64,000 nucleotides of DNA from Lysinibacillus cavernae. GTDB lineage: Bacteria > Bacillota > Bacilli > Bacillales_A > Planococcaceae. A program made the translations under genes and the position numbers. The DNA lies in the NCBI RefSeq assembly GCF_009724685.1, contig NZ_WMEF01000010.1, positions 1 through 64,000 on the forward strand. The letters are read 5' to 3'. The notes beneath the pieces were generated by a model that was not told where the DNA came from, did no database searches, and saw only the letters and a list, made by a program, of their open reading frames with translations. Positions 44,006 to 52,360 of the stretch are shown here, in pieces (position 1 is the stretch's first letter; each line of letters begins with the position of its first letter).

Positions 44006-44920
44006 TTATAGATCGTCACCAACAATTTTAACTTCAGTTTCTAATTCAATGCCAAATTTATCTTTTACAATACGTTGTACCATTTGGATTGTCTCAATAT
44101 AGTCAGAAGCAGTAGCATTCCCTTTATTGACAATAAAACCTGCATGCTTGGTAGAGACTTCTGCACCACCTACACCTTTGCCTTGTAAACCACTATCTTG
44201 TATAAGTTTCCCTGCAAAATGACCTGGTGGTCGTTTGAAAACACTCCCAGCGGATGGATATTCTAAAGGTTGCTTTGATTCACGTTGAAATGTTAAATCA
44301 ACAATCTTTGCATCAATTTCTTCTTGCACTCCTACCGCTAATTGAAATTCAGAAGACAATACATAATAACCTTTTTTGGCAATTATGCTTTGACGGTAAC
44401 CAAGTTCAAGCTCTTCTTTCGATAATAGTAAAATGTCTCCTTCTCTCGTTAACACCTTAGATGAAACAATAATATCTTTAATCTCGCCACCGTAAGCACC
44501 TGCGTTCATAGCCATTGCTCCGCCAATTGACCCAGGAATACCGCATGCAAATTCAAAACCTGTTAAAGACGCTTTCGCCGATAGCTTCGAGACATCCTTG
44601 ATAAGCGCACCACTTTGTGCGTAAACATACTCATTATTAATACGAATCTCATCTAAGCGTGAAAATGTGACAACGATTCCTCTATGACCGCCATCGCGTA
44701 CAACCATATTAGAGCCGTTACCTAACATTAATAAAGGAATATTATTTATATATGCATAGCGAATAACGGATGCTGCCTCTTCTTCCGTTTCAGGGAGAAC
44801 AAAAACATCTGCTTTGCCACCTAATTTTGTCATCGTGTACTGCTGTAATGATTCATCTAATTTTATATTGGCAGGATTAATGCTCTTTGCTAAATCCATC
44901 GCCCATTGTTCTTTTGTCAT
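44006..44920 (-). CDS. murB: UDP-N-acetylenolpyruvoylglucosamine reductase MurB
   Basis: A 304-residue FAD enzyme reducing the enolpyruvyl group to make UDP-MurNAc. FAD-binding motifs are LMLGNGSNMVV and GIPGSIGGAMAMNAGAYGGE, with the catalytic serine in PSAGSVFKRP and the terminal glutamate in the LETEVKIVG segment. It is a type II MurB without the extra Tyr-loop. AAAGGA precedes the ATG. Confidence 0.95.
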   Translation of the reverse strand: MTKEQWAMDLAKSINPANIKLDESLQQYTMTKLGGKADVFVLPETEEEAASVIRYAYINNIPLLMLGNGSNMVVRDGGHRGIVVTFSRLDEIRINNEYVYAQSGALIKDVSKLSAKASLTGFEFACGIPGSIGGAMAMNAGAYGGEIKDIIVSSKVLTREGDILLLSKEELELGYRQSIIAKKGYYVLSSEFQLAVGVQEEIDAKIVDLTFQRESKQPLEYPSAGSVFKRPPGHFAGKLIQDSGLQGKGVGGAEVSTKHAGFIVNKGNATASDYIETIQMVQRIVKDKFGIELETEVKIVGDDL

Positions 44921-45134
44921 GAGAGCTAATTCCTTTCTAACGTCCTTCTTACTCTACACCAGTATGGATTTAGAACCCCAATTTGACAAGTAAAATGAAG
45001 GGTATTTTTATCTCACATTATAAGACAGGTCAGACCTGTGCAGAGATGATGAATATTATAAAGAAAATTGACAGTCATTCCAAGTGTCGTTTTTGGTACA
45101 ATATTTAGTTGAGTGTTGAAACAATCAGTTCACT

Positions 45135-45440
45135 TTAGAGCCAACTACTTGCCCACGTTTCAATATTACGGATAGCACCTTCTAGTGCTCGACCTTTATC
45201 TGTTAATGAATATTCAACACGTACTGGAACTTCAGAATATACTTTTCGTTCAACAAGCCCCTCTTTTTCAAGCTCCTTTAAACGTTCTGATAATAAACGC
45301 CCACTGACAGGTAATGCAGATTCAATTTCATTAAAACGCTGTGGCCCATCTAGTAATTGATATAATATTAACCCCGTCCATCGTTTCCCTATTAAATCCA
45401 TTGCTTTTGCTAAACGAGGACACAAAGTTGTCTCATTCAT
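45135..45440 (-). CDS. HxlR-family transcriptional regulator
   Basis: A 101-residue winged-helix regulator of the HxlR/YodB group. The N-terminal cysteine (TLCPRLAKAMDLIGKRW, Cys7) corresponds to the redox-sensing cysteine of YodB, CatR and HypR, and the recognition helix lies in PVSGRLLSERLKELEKEG. It is likely to repress an oxidoreductase or its own gene in response to quinones or electrophiles. The target is not certain; the divergent yceI gene is a candidate. Confidence 0.88.
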   Translation of the reverse strand: MNETTLCPRLAKAMDLIGKRWTGLILYQLLDGPQRFNEIESALPVSGRLLSERLKELEKEGLVERKVYSEVPVRVEYSLTDKGRALEGAIRNIETWASSWL

Positions 45441-45462
45441 AATTTTTCACCTCTATGTAACT

Positions 45463-45491
45463 ATTGTAACGACTATTGTAGTAAATGTAAA
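45463..45491 (-). promoter_or_regulatory. Sigma-A promoter of the HxlR gene
   Basis: The minus strand reads TTTACA (45486-45491), 17 bases, TACAAT (45463-45468), five of six at both boxes, ending about 22 bases before the start codon. Two tandem TACAATAGT copies span the -10 region. Confidence 0.7.
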
Positions 45492-45804
45492 TTTGAAGTA
45501 ACTTATTTACGTAAAATAATTAATTAACTTTTTTATACCTAATTACTAAAAGTAACTTATAATTTCACTTTTTTCATATTATAGGCGAAACATTTGATAT
45601 GAGCGCAGCAAGATTTGTTATGTTAAGCGATACCACACTCCTCTTAATAAAATGCACTTGTTCCCAATTATATGACTACCTGTATTTATATACGTTTTGT
45701 TAAATGTTCACAGATTCCACTTTTATATTTAAGAAACACTCATTGAATATGGTATTTATTTACTTTATCATTCGTTGTAGAATGCTGATTTAGGGGGTTT
45801 TCAA
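45492..45804. promoter_or_regulatory. Divergent hxlR-type/yceI regulatory region
   Basis: This contains AGTAACTTAT twice in the same orientation (45497-45506 and 45551-45560), a TTACT-AAA-AGTAA inverted repeat (45543-45555) and the palindrome TTACGTAA (45507-45514). These are plausible binding sites for the HxlR regulator. The remainder toward yceI holds no gene. Confidence 0.45.
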
Positions 45805-46332
45805 ATGAATAAATACACTATTGATTTCAGTCATTCAATCATTGGCTTCTCTGTACGACATATGATGATTTCCCGAATCCATGGTACATTTGAATCGTAC
45901 AACGCTGAAATAGTTGCGGCCAATATTGAACAAATGAAAGATACACACATTTCTTTTACCATTGCAGTGGCTAGTGTCTCCACCAAAAATCATGATCGTG
46001 ATGTACACCTCGTGTCTCCAGATTTTTTTGATGCAGATATCTATCCAAAAATAGTATTTACCTCTACATCTATTGATCATCTAGATGATCAAAATTTTGC
46101 AATTCATGGGGATTTAACCATCAAAAACATAACAAGGCCTATCGTATTTAAAACAGTATATACAGGGAACGGTGTCAATCCATGGGCACAAGAAGTATTT
46201 GGATTCCAGGCAAAGGCACAAATTGATCGTCGAGATTTTAATTTAGTCTATAATACACTTTTAGAAACTGGCGGAGTATTAATTAGTGACGAAATAGACA
46301 TTGTGATAGGTCTCGAATTAAACCCTCTTTAA
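45805..46332 (+). CDS. YceI-family lipocalin-like protein
   Basis: A 175-residue YceI domain protein (beta-barrel binding isoprenoid-like lipids). Hallmarks are YTIDFSHSIIGFSVRHMMIS at the start, FDADIYPKIVFTST and LTIKNITRPI. There is no signal peptide, so it is cytoplasmic, as in many Firmicutes. TAGGGGG precedes the ATG. The ligand is unknown. Confidence 0.92.
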   Translation: MNKYTIDFSHSIIGFSVRHMMISRIHGTFESYNAEIVAANIEQMKDTHISFTIAVASVSTKNHDRDVHLVSPDFFDADIYPKIVFTSTSIDHLDDQNFAIHGDLTIKNITRPIVFKTVYTGNGVNPWAQEVFGFQAKAQIDRRDFNLVYNTLLETGGVLISDEIDIVIGLELNPL

Positions 46333-46340
46333 GTGTGTAG

Positions 46341-46451
46341 ATTCTTGGCAAGGTGCATATACTTCGAACAAGTGGAGAGCGTCATGAACTAAAAATGAAT
46401 GGCCTTGACTATGGTCAACTAGTAACCTATCAAGGCGCACGGTATCATTAA
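46341..46451 (+). pseudogene. Possible gene remnant after yceI
   Basis: A 36-codon open frame, starting nine bases after the yceI stop, reads like true protein (RHELKMNGLDYGQLVTYQG) but has no ribosome site or good start codon. It may be the tail of a lost gene or a very small translated ORF. Low confidence. Confidence 0.25.
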
Positions 46452-46459
46452 ACCGACAT

Positions 46460-46494
46460 AAAAAGGAGAGTAACGAATAAATCGTACTCTCCTT
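46460..46494 (-). terminator. Terminator after the SLH nucleotidase gene
   Basis: AAGGAGAGTACGA pairs with TCGTTACTCTCCTT (one bulge), followed by TTTTTA on the minus strand. Confidence 0.8.
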
Positions 46495-46505
46495 AAAATT
46501 TATCT

Positions 46506-48860
46506 TTATTTAATTAAATATTTAGCAAATCCAGCTTCTGTATCTTCTAAAAATTCGATACCACTACCTGCAGGAATAAATTTTTGTGCATCTTTTGCAG
46601 AAAGGTAAATAACCTTTGTATTTGCTGGGAACTGCACAAATGACCAGTTATTATCAGCAGCAGGGTTAATTTTTTTATTAGCCGTAATATAATCAACAAC
46701 AGCCTGACGATTTTCATAAGCATAGTTTGTTACATTAGAGCCGTCAGTATTTTTGAATGTAGCCCCATATGATCCACCAACACGGTAATTGTTTGTAATG
46801 ATGATGAATTCTTGTTTTAAATCAATTGGTTTACCATTAAACTGAACATTTTTAATACGGTTTGCCTTTTCATCAACAAGATTACCACGACGGTCATATT
46901 TTGCTGGTGATGTTACATCAATTTGATACGTTAAGCCATCTAACACGTCAAAATTGTAAGAACGTGCTTCCGGATCAATAATATTTTGTTCTTCTTTTTT
47001 ATTAGAATCAATCGTTGCAAAAATACCTGCAGCCATCTCTAACCATTCAATTGCTTGAGCACCATTCACTTTAATTGTTGCTACAGTATTGTCATAATGA
47101 TAGATGTCTGCCATATTTTTAATTGCTAGTGGCCCCACAGGAATGTTTGTATAATCAAGTGGGTTATTTCGAGAACCTGCTTTGAAAGGTGCCCCAGCAG
47201 AAAGAAGAGGTGTCTTTTCATCAGCAGTACCCTTCAGTTCTTGCTCAATAAACCATTTTTGTGCTTGCGTTACGATTTGAATAGAAGGGTCATCTTGAAC
47301 CATTGAGAAATAGCTATGAATTGGTGCAGTTGTTTCACCAACAGGTTGACGAATATAAGTTAAAGTACCTTCGTGTGCTTCTTTAATAGCCTCTAACACT
47401 GTTTTAGATGGTTGTAAGCTTTCTTGCTTGATAGATTGTAATGAACCTTTTCCATCTACCACAGCCCACTCTGATCCTTGCTGTTCTAGTTTTAGATCAA
47501 TTACACCAAGGTGGCTACCATAGCTACCTGCCATAACAGTAGGAACACCATGAATTGTCCCCTTATCTTGATCTACATCCTTTAAATCCTTATAGTCACC
47601 AGGGAATGTTAAATGCGAGTGTCCTGTAATTAATGCGTCGATACCTTCAATTTCTGCCAATTGATAGCCAACGTTTTCAGCACCCTTCACATAAGTATCT
47701 TCACCAATCCCTGAATGTGAAAGGACAACTATTACGTCTGCCCCTGCCTTCTGCATTTCTGGTACTACCTCTTTTACTGCTTCGACTGGCTCTTGCATTT
47801 CAACTTTACCTGCTAAATGAATGGCATCCCATTCAACAATCTTCGTTGGGACGATTCCCGTTACACCAACTTTAAGTGTATGTTTCTTTCCTGTATTGTC
47901 TACCACTTCTTTATCAAGAATGACATACGGTTTGTACATACGCTCTTTTGTTTTTGCATCGTACGTATTAGCATTTACGACTGGATATTTTGCATCGTTT
48001 AACACTTCATCTAAAAATTCAAGACCATAGTTAAATTCATGGTTTCCTAAAGTTCCACCATCATATTTTAGTGCATTAAGTGCTGCAATAGCTGGATGAA
48101 CCTCACCTGGCTTTAATACATTTTCTAATGCTTTATAAGAGCCAAGTGGGGTACCTTGAATTAAATCCCCATTATCAAATAGTAATGTATTTGGATTTTT
48201 AGCACGTGCCTGTTCAATTAATGTAGCTGTATTAGCTAAACCAACCTCAGAGGATTGCGCATCTAAATAGTAATTGTAATTTGCTAAATTTGTATGGATA
48301 TCCGTTGTCCCCAAAATTTGAAGATCTACTGATACTCCACTTGAAGGTTCTTTGTATTCTGACACAAAACGCTCAACAATACTTTCCATTTGTTCTTTCG
48401 TCACATAATCACGAGGGCGAATTGTGTTATCCTCAAATGCTTGCAGAATATTTGCTGCAACAGCGTTTGCTAAATCTTGTTTATAAGCCTCAGCAATTTG
48501 ATCTGCGTCTTTAAATTGATCTAAAGCAGAAAGGGAAGCGTTTTCACTAACTAGCCCACGAGCAGATATAACAAATGCTTGTTGACGTGTTAGTTTATCG
48601 TTTGGACCAAATGTAGTGGCTGTTTTCCCTTTAATAAGATTTAATTGTACGGCCTTTTCTACATAAGGTGCTAAATCCTTAGAGACATCGGTAAATGAAA
48701 GGGAAGAACCGTCACCCACCTCTACTTCTAAGCTTTTTACTAATTCTTTTACATAATCTGCGCGTGTCACATCATTGGAAGCAGCATTAGCAGAGAATGG
48801 TATAAACGCGAATAGAACTAGTAACATCGCTAAGAAATTAGTTATTAATTTCTTATTCAT
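46506..48860 (-). CDS. SLH-anchored 5'-nucleotidase / 2',3'-cyclic phosphodiesterase
   Basis: A 784-residue secreted surface enzyme. A signal peptide (ending near FSANAAS) is followed by two to three SLH motifs (about 28-170) for binding to wall polymer, then a metallophosphatase domain with GTTDIHTNL, FDNGDLIQG, GNHEFNYG, VLSHSGIG and GHSHLTFPG, then a 5'-nucleotidase C-terminal domain (about 520-760). It should release nucleosides and phosphate from extracellular nucleotides. The SLH motifs are at the N-terminus. AAGGAGG gives strong translation. Confidence 0.92.
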   Translation of the reverse strand: MNKKLITNFLAMLLVLFAFIPFSANAASNDVTRADYVKELVKSLEVEVGDGSSLSFTDVSKDLAPYVEKAVQLNLIKGKTATTFGPNDKLTRQQAFVISARGLVSENASLSALDQFKDADQIAEAYKQDLANAVAANILQAFEDNTIRPRDYVTKEQMESIVERFVSEYKEPSSGVSVDLQILGTTDIHTNLANYNYYLDAQSSEVGLANTATLIEQARAKNPNTLLFDNGDLIQGTPLGSYKALENVLKPGEVHPAIAALNALKYDGGTLGNHEFNYGLEFLDEVLNDAKYPVVNANTYDAKTKERMYKPYVILDKEVVDNTGKKHTLKVGVTGIVPTKIVEWDAIHLAGKVEMQEPVEAVKEVVPEMQKAGADVIVVLSHSGIGEDTYVKGAENVGYQLAEIEGIDALITGHSHLTFPGDYKDLKDVDQDKGTIHGVPTVMAGSYGSHLGVIDLKLEQQGSEWAVVDGKGSLQSIKQESLQPSKTVLEAIKEAHEGTLTYIRQPVGETTAPIHSYFSMVQDDPSIQIVTQAQKWFIEQELKGTADEKTPLLSAGAPFKAGSRNNPLDYTNIPVGPLAIKNMADIYHYDNTVATIKVNGAQAIEWLEMAAGIFATIDSNKKEEQNIIDPEARSYNFDVLDGLTYQIDVTSPAKYDRRGNLVDEKANRIKNVQFNGKPIDLKQEFIIITNNYRVGGSYGATFKNTDGSNVTNYAYENRQAVVDYITANKKINPAADNNWSFVQFPANTKVIYLSAKDAQKFIPAGSGIEFLEDTEAGFAKYLIK

Positions 48861-49115
48861 ACAACAACCTCCTTAATAATCTATTATTTTCCTACAAATC
48901 CTATTATATTAAACTAATTCTGTTTTTTACTGAACAAATAGTCCTGATTATATGTATTTTTAAAAGAATGGGTAATTACTTTCCTTAGAAATCATAGATT
49001 AATACCATTTTAATTTCTAACTCTAAACAAGATGTTAGTATATGTAAATTCAAAATAATTAATTAATATCAATATGTCCGACCTCCATATCACAACATAC
49101 ATCTATTCACAAAAT
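48861..49115. other. AT-rich intergenic region
   Basis: Upstream of the nucleotidase gene; a TATAAT lies about 47 bases before its start codon on the minus strand but without a clear -35. No gene is seen. Confidence 0.35.
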
Positions 49116-49147
49116 AAAAAAGCCCTCCCAAATTTGAGAGGACTTTT
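49116..49147 (-). terminator. Terminator after azoR
   Basis: AAGTCCTCTCAAA pairs with TTTGGGAGGGCTT (with G-U pairs), followed by a T run on the minus strand. Confidence 0.85.
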
Positions 49148-49162
49148 AGTAAAAAATAATTT

Positions 49163-49789
49163 TTATGCATTTACAGTTTGTAATGATTGAGCCACGTTTT
49201 TAACTTCTACTAGGCCATTTGCAATAATTTCTTGAGCTTTATCAGGTGATGCATTGTGACCTTCAATAATTACTTCTTCGATAATTTCAATACCGAATAC
49301 GCCACCTACTACGTTTTTAATGTAGTTTACTGACATTTCCATTGGCTGTGCTTCTGGTGATGAATAGTAGCCACCGCGAGCATTTAAAATAATCGCTTTT
49401 TTATCAGTCATTAAGCTAATTAATTGACCATTTTCACCGTATTTGAATGTGAACCCCGCTTGGTATACATAGTCAATAAATGTTTGTAATGGTGCTGGAA
49501 TTGTTAAGTTCCAAAGTGGGAATGCAAATACTACTAAATCAGCTGCAGTTAAAGCGTCCATTGTCTTTTGTTTAGCAGCTAAAATACGTGACTCAATGTC
49601 TGTTAACTCGCCACCATTTTGTACTTTACCAAATGCGTTGAAAAGGTCTTGTCCGAAATAAGGCATATCTTCGGCAAAAACGTCAAAAGTTGTAACGTTT
49701 ACACCTTGTACATTCTCCATGAATGTGTCATACATTTTTGTTGAAATACCGTCTGGACGGTTGTTAGCTTTTACTACTAAAACGTTCAT
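49163..49789 (-). CDS. azoR: FMN-dependent NADH-azoreductase AzoR
   Basis: A 208-residue flavodoxin-fold quinone/azo reductase. FMN-binding stretches include FAFPLWNLTIPAPLQTFIDY and the ARGGYYS loop, both typical of AzoR1/AzoR2. It reduces quinones by two electrons and so detoxifies them. Directly upstream lies a perfect palindrome of the MhqR type overlapping the transcription start. No mhqR gene is in the window. Confidence 0.93.
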   Translation of the reverse strand: MNVLVVKANNRPDGISTKMYDTFMENVQGVNVTTFDVFAEDMPYFGQDLFNAFGKVQNGGELTDIESRILAAKQKTMDALTAADLVVFAFPLWNLTIPAPLQTFIDYVYQAGFTFKYGENGQLISLMTDKKAIILNARGGYYSSPEAQPMEMSVNYIKNVVGGVFGIEIIEEVIIEGHNASPDKAQEIIANGLVEVKNVAQSLQTVNA

Positions 49790-49821
49790 TTTATAAATTC
49801 TCCCTTAAACTTCATATTCTA

Positions 49822-49841
49822 ATATCTCGAATTCGAGATAT
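49822..49841. promoter_or_regulatory. MhqR-type operator palindrome
   Basis: A perfect 20-base palindrome ATATCTCGAATTCGAGATAT lies between the azoR -10 and its start codon. It matches the MhqR operator known from B. subtilis azoR2 and mhqNOP (TATCTCGAATTCGAGATA core). Confidence 0.85.
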
Positions 49842-49847
49842 GTGTTT

Positions 49848-49876
49848 ATCTTAAAAAATTTCACCTTAAATGTCAA
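49848..49876 (-). promoter_or_regulatory. Sigma-A promoter of azoR
   Basis: On the minus strand a perfect TTGACA (49871-49876), 17 bases, TAAGAT (49848-49853). The operator begins six bases after the -10, so a bound repressor would cover the start site. Confidence 0.75.
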
Positions 49877-49934
49877 CGCTACTTTTCTCAGACTTTTGAC
49901 TGAACTATTATGGTAATATTCTTTCACCTATCTA

Positions 49935-49964
49935 AAAGATAGGGGCTCATAGCTTCAAGCCCCT
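49935..49964 (-). terminator. Weak terminator-like hairpin after the DsbA-like gene
   Basis: AGGGGCT pairs with AGCCCCT around a 10-base loop, followed by ATCTTTTAG on the minus strand; the T run is short. Confidence 0.45.
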
Positions 49965-49986
49965 TAGTAGTGGCGTAATGTAATTG

Positions 49987-50694
49987 CTAAAATTTACAGT
50001 TATCGTCTGTACAAACACCAGCGTTCTCCGAGCCAACCATCTCTAACTTCGGATGTAAACCCTCTTCCTCAGCTACTTTACGTAGTGTTTCTTCAAATAC
50101 CTCTTGTGGCTGTGCACCTGAAATACCGTATTTGCGGTTCAAGACAAAAAACGGTACCCCTCGAACTCCAAGCTGTAGTCCTTCTTGAATGTCCGTTTCC
50201 ACATCGTTTTTATAATCATCATCTGCAAGAATCTTTGCAACTTCCTCACGTTGTAGCCCTACTTGTTGTGCTATCTCCAATAGTACCTCTTCTTGTCCAA
50301 TACGTTTTCCTTCAATAAAATGACTGTGTAAAAGTGCTTCCACAAGTGCTGTAACATCTCCCTGTTGTTCAGCCCATTTTACAAGTCGATGTGCTTTTAA
50401 TGTGTTCTCTTCCATTAAATTGCTAAAATCGTAGTTTAAGCCTACTTCTTTTGCACGCGCCGTTACGCCCAATGTCATTTCCTTAGCTTTCTCTAAAGAC
50501 ATACCATATTTCTTTGCTAATGATTCATACACACTAACATTAGAATCTACCGGCGTAGTTGGATCTAGTTGATAGCTTTTATAGACAAGCTCCACCTGAC
50601 CACTAAAGCCAGTATCTTCAATAGCTTTCTCTAATTGTTTTTTACCAATATAACAAAATGGACATACATAATCAGACCAAATTTCAATTTTCAT
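49987..50694 (-). CDS. DsbA-family oxidoreductase (FrnE-like)
   Basis: A 235-residue thioredoxin-fold protein of the DsbA/FrnE type. The active site CPFC is at residues 11-14 (SDYVCPFCYIG) and the cis-Pro loop is GVRGVPFFVLN. There is no signal peptide, so it works in the cytoplasm, perhaps as a disulfide or glutathione-S-transferase-like enzyme. A C-terminal CTDDNC pair may bind metal. AGGAGTG precedes the ATG. Confidence 0.9.
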   Translation of the reverse strand: MKIEIWSDYVCPFCYIGKKQLEKAIEDTGFSGQVELVYKSYQLDPTTPVDSNVSVYESLAKKYGMSLEKAKEMTLGVTARAKEVGLNYDFSNLMEENTLKAHRLVKWAEQQGDVTALVEALLHSHFIEGKRIGQEEVLLEIAQQVGLQREEVAKILADDDYKNDVETDIQEGLQLGVRGVPFFVLNRKYGISGAQPQEVFEETLRKVAEEEGLHPKLEMVGSENAGVCTDDNCKF

Positions 50695-50819
50695 TACTTA
50701 CACACTCCTTTTGCTACATTGTAGCGATAGATTAAATCATAGGGCAATTTTTATGCCTCATTGCATAAATTTTCAAGCCTTTCTACATACTGAACATAAA
50801 AACAATGTGAGGTTTATAT

Positions 50820-52199
50820 ATGACACAATCTCTGTGGCTCGCAACAAACGAGTCAGTCTCGCTATCTTCACTTACTTCCTCAATAACTTGCGATGTGTGC
50901 ATTATCGGTGGAGGCTTAACTGGTTTATATACAGCCTACACTTTAGCTAAAGCAGGTGTTGATGTAGTTCTACTTGAGGCGAATACCCATTTTGGTCACG
51001 GTACGACTGGGCACTCAACAGGAAAACTAACAGCTCAACATAGTATTGTATATGCTAATCTTTTAGAAAAATTATCCGTTGACGAAGCACAGCTTTATTA
51101 TCAACTCAATCAGCAAGCCATTGATAAAGCTAGACAATTACTTCCTCAAAACAGTGTACGGCAAGTAGATTCACTACTATACTGTCAGACTAAAGAGGGC
51201 TATGCACAATTATTGAAAGAATGGAATGCTTATAAGGTTTTAAATATTAAATCAAAAATCACTTCTGACACTGAGTTACCATTTCCTATCACAAAAGCAT
51301 TATGTATGTCTCAACAAGCTCAAATAAATCCTGTAGAGGTTAGTAATTTCCTTGCCAAAGAGGCACAAGCGATGGGTGCAAGACTTTATGCCAATACTCG
51401 TGTTCAGCAATTAAACATACCACAAAATAACTTACATACCGAAAAAAACATGTCGGTTCAATACAATAAGCTAATTTTGTGCTCGCATTATCCAATTGAG
51501 GCGTTTAAAGGATTAAAGCTTTTTAAACTGTCCAATAGCCGCTCTTATATGGTAGCTAGTAAAATTACGGAGACGATGCAAGGTCAATATTTATCAGTTG
51601 ACTTTCCTTCTCGTTCGATTCGTACTGCTACAATTAACAACGAAAATTATTTAGTATTGGGCGGAGCGAATCACATTGCGGGGGAAACAGTTAATACTGA
51701 GCCATATTATGAAGCGATATCCAATGAAATGAAGGAACACTTTGAACAGCAGCCACTTTATCGATGGTCTGCACAGGATATTGAAACACCTGACATCGTT
51801 CCTTACGTAGGGAGAATTACAAACTCTTTACCAAACGTACTTATTGCCACTGGCTACCGTAAATGGGGAATCTCCAATTCCTTTGTTGCAGGTGACATTT
51901 TATCCTCTCTTATTACTGGAGCAAGGAGTGAAGATGGCGCTATTGCACTTTACTCACCATCACGTACAAAATTCGGTGCCCAATTCATGCAAATGCTCAA
52001 AGTAGGTGGTTTTGTCGCAAAGGAATATATAGCTGGTTATATGAGAAATTCTACTGCACCAACCTGTACCCATTTAGGCTGTAAAACGAAATGGAATGAC
52101 GCTGATGAAACATGGGATTGTCCTTGCCATGGTTCCCGCTTTAATGCTAAGGGAGAGGTTCTTGAAGGCCCTGCAGTTCAACCTTTAAAGCTCGATTAA
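50820..52199 (+). CDS. FAD-dependent oxidoreductase fused to a Rieske domain (YhfW-like)
   Basis: A 459-residue protein. The N-terminal FAD domain (DAO type) has the dinucleotide motif CDVCIIGGGLTGLYTAYTLA and extends to about residue 380. The C-terminal Rieske [2Fe-2S] domain has CTHLGC and CPCHGSRF, the two Cys/His ligand pairs. B. subtilis YhfW shares this layout (about 509 residues); its substrate is unknown. It lies divergent from the DsbA-like gene. Confidence 0.9.
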   Translation: MTQSLWLATNESVSLSSLTSSITCDVCIIGGGLTGLYTAYTLAKAGVDVVLLEANTHFGHGTTGHSTGKLTAQHSIVYANLLEKLSVDEAQLYYQLNQQAIDKARQLLPQNSVRQVDSLLYCQTKEGYAQLLKEWNAYKVLNIKSKITSDTELPFPITKALCMSQQAQINPVEVSNFLAKEAQAMGARLYANTRVQQLNIPQNNLHTEKNMSVQYNKLILCSHYPIEAFKGLKLFKLSNSRSYMVASKITETMQGQYLSVDFPSRSIRTATINNENYLVLGGANHIAGETVNTEPYYEAISNEMKEHFEQQPLYRWSAQDIETPDIVPYVGRITNSLPNVLIATGYRKWGISNSFVAGDILSSLITGARSEDGAIALYSPSRTKFGAQFMQMLKVGGFVAKEYIAGYMRNSTAPTCTHLGCKTKWNDADETWDCPCHGSRFNAKGEVLEGPAVQPLKLD

Positions 52200-52200
52200 A

Positions 52201-52356
52201 AAAGAGGCTGGGACAAAAAGAAAAAATGTTAGACCGATTGTATTTCGGTCTAACACTTTTTTGATTTAGGAAGGAACACTCTATTCATTGAAGCAAAAAA
52301 GTTATTATCTGTTTTCGCTATTTTTCAAAATAGTCGAGTTCTGTCCCAGCCTCTTT
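52201..52356. repeat. Inverted-repeat element with GAGGCTGGGACA ends
   Basis: Two perfect 15-base ends, AAAGAGGCTGGGACA (52201-52215) and its inverse (52342-52356), flank 126 bases. The same end sequence is widespread in intergenic regions of Firmicutes. The element fills almost the whole gap between two convergent genes and could be a MITE-like insertion or a large structured terminator. No transposase is encoded. Confidence 0.6.
52227..52262. terminator. Bidirectional terminator within the inverted-repeat element
   Basis: TGTTAGACCGA pairs perfectly with TCGGTCTAACA around TTGTATT, with T runs on both sides (CTTTTTTG on plus, TTTTTTC on minus). It serves both the FAD/Rieske gene and ppaC. 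Confidence 0.85.
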
Positions 52357-52360
52357 CAAA

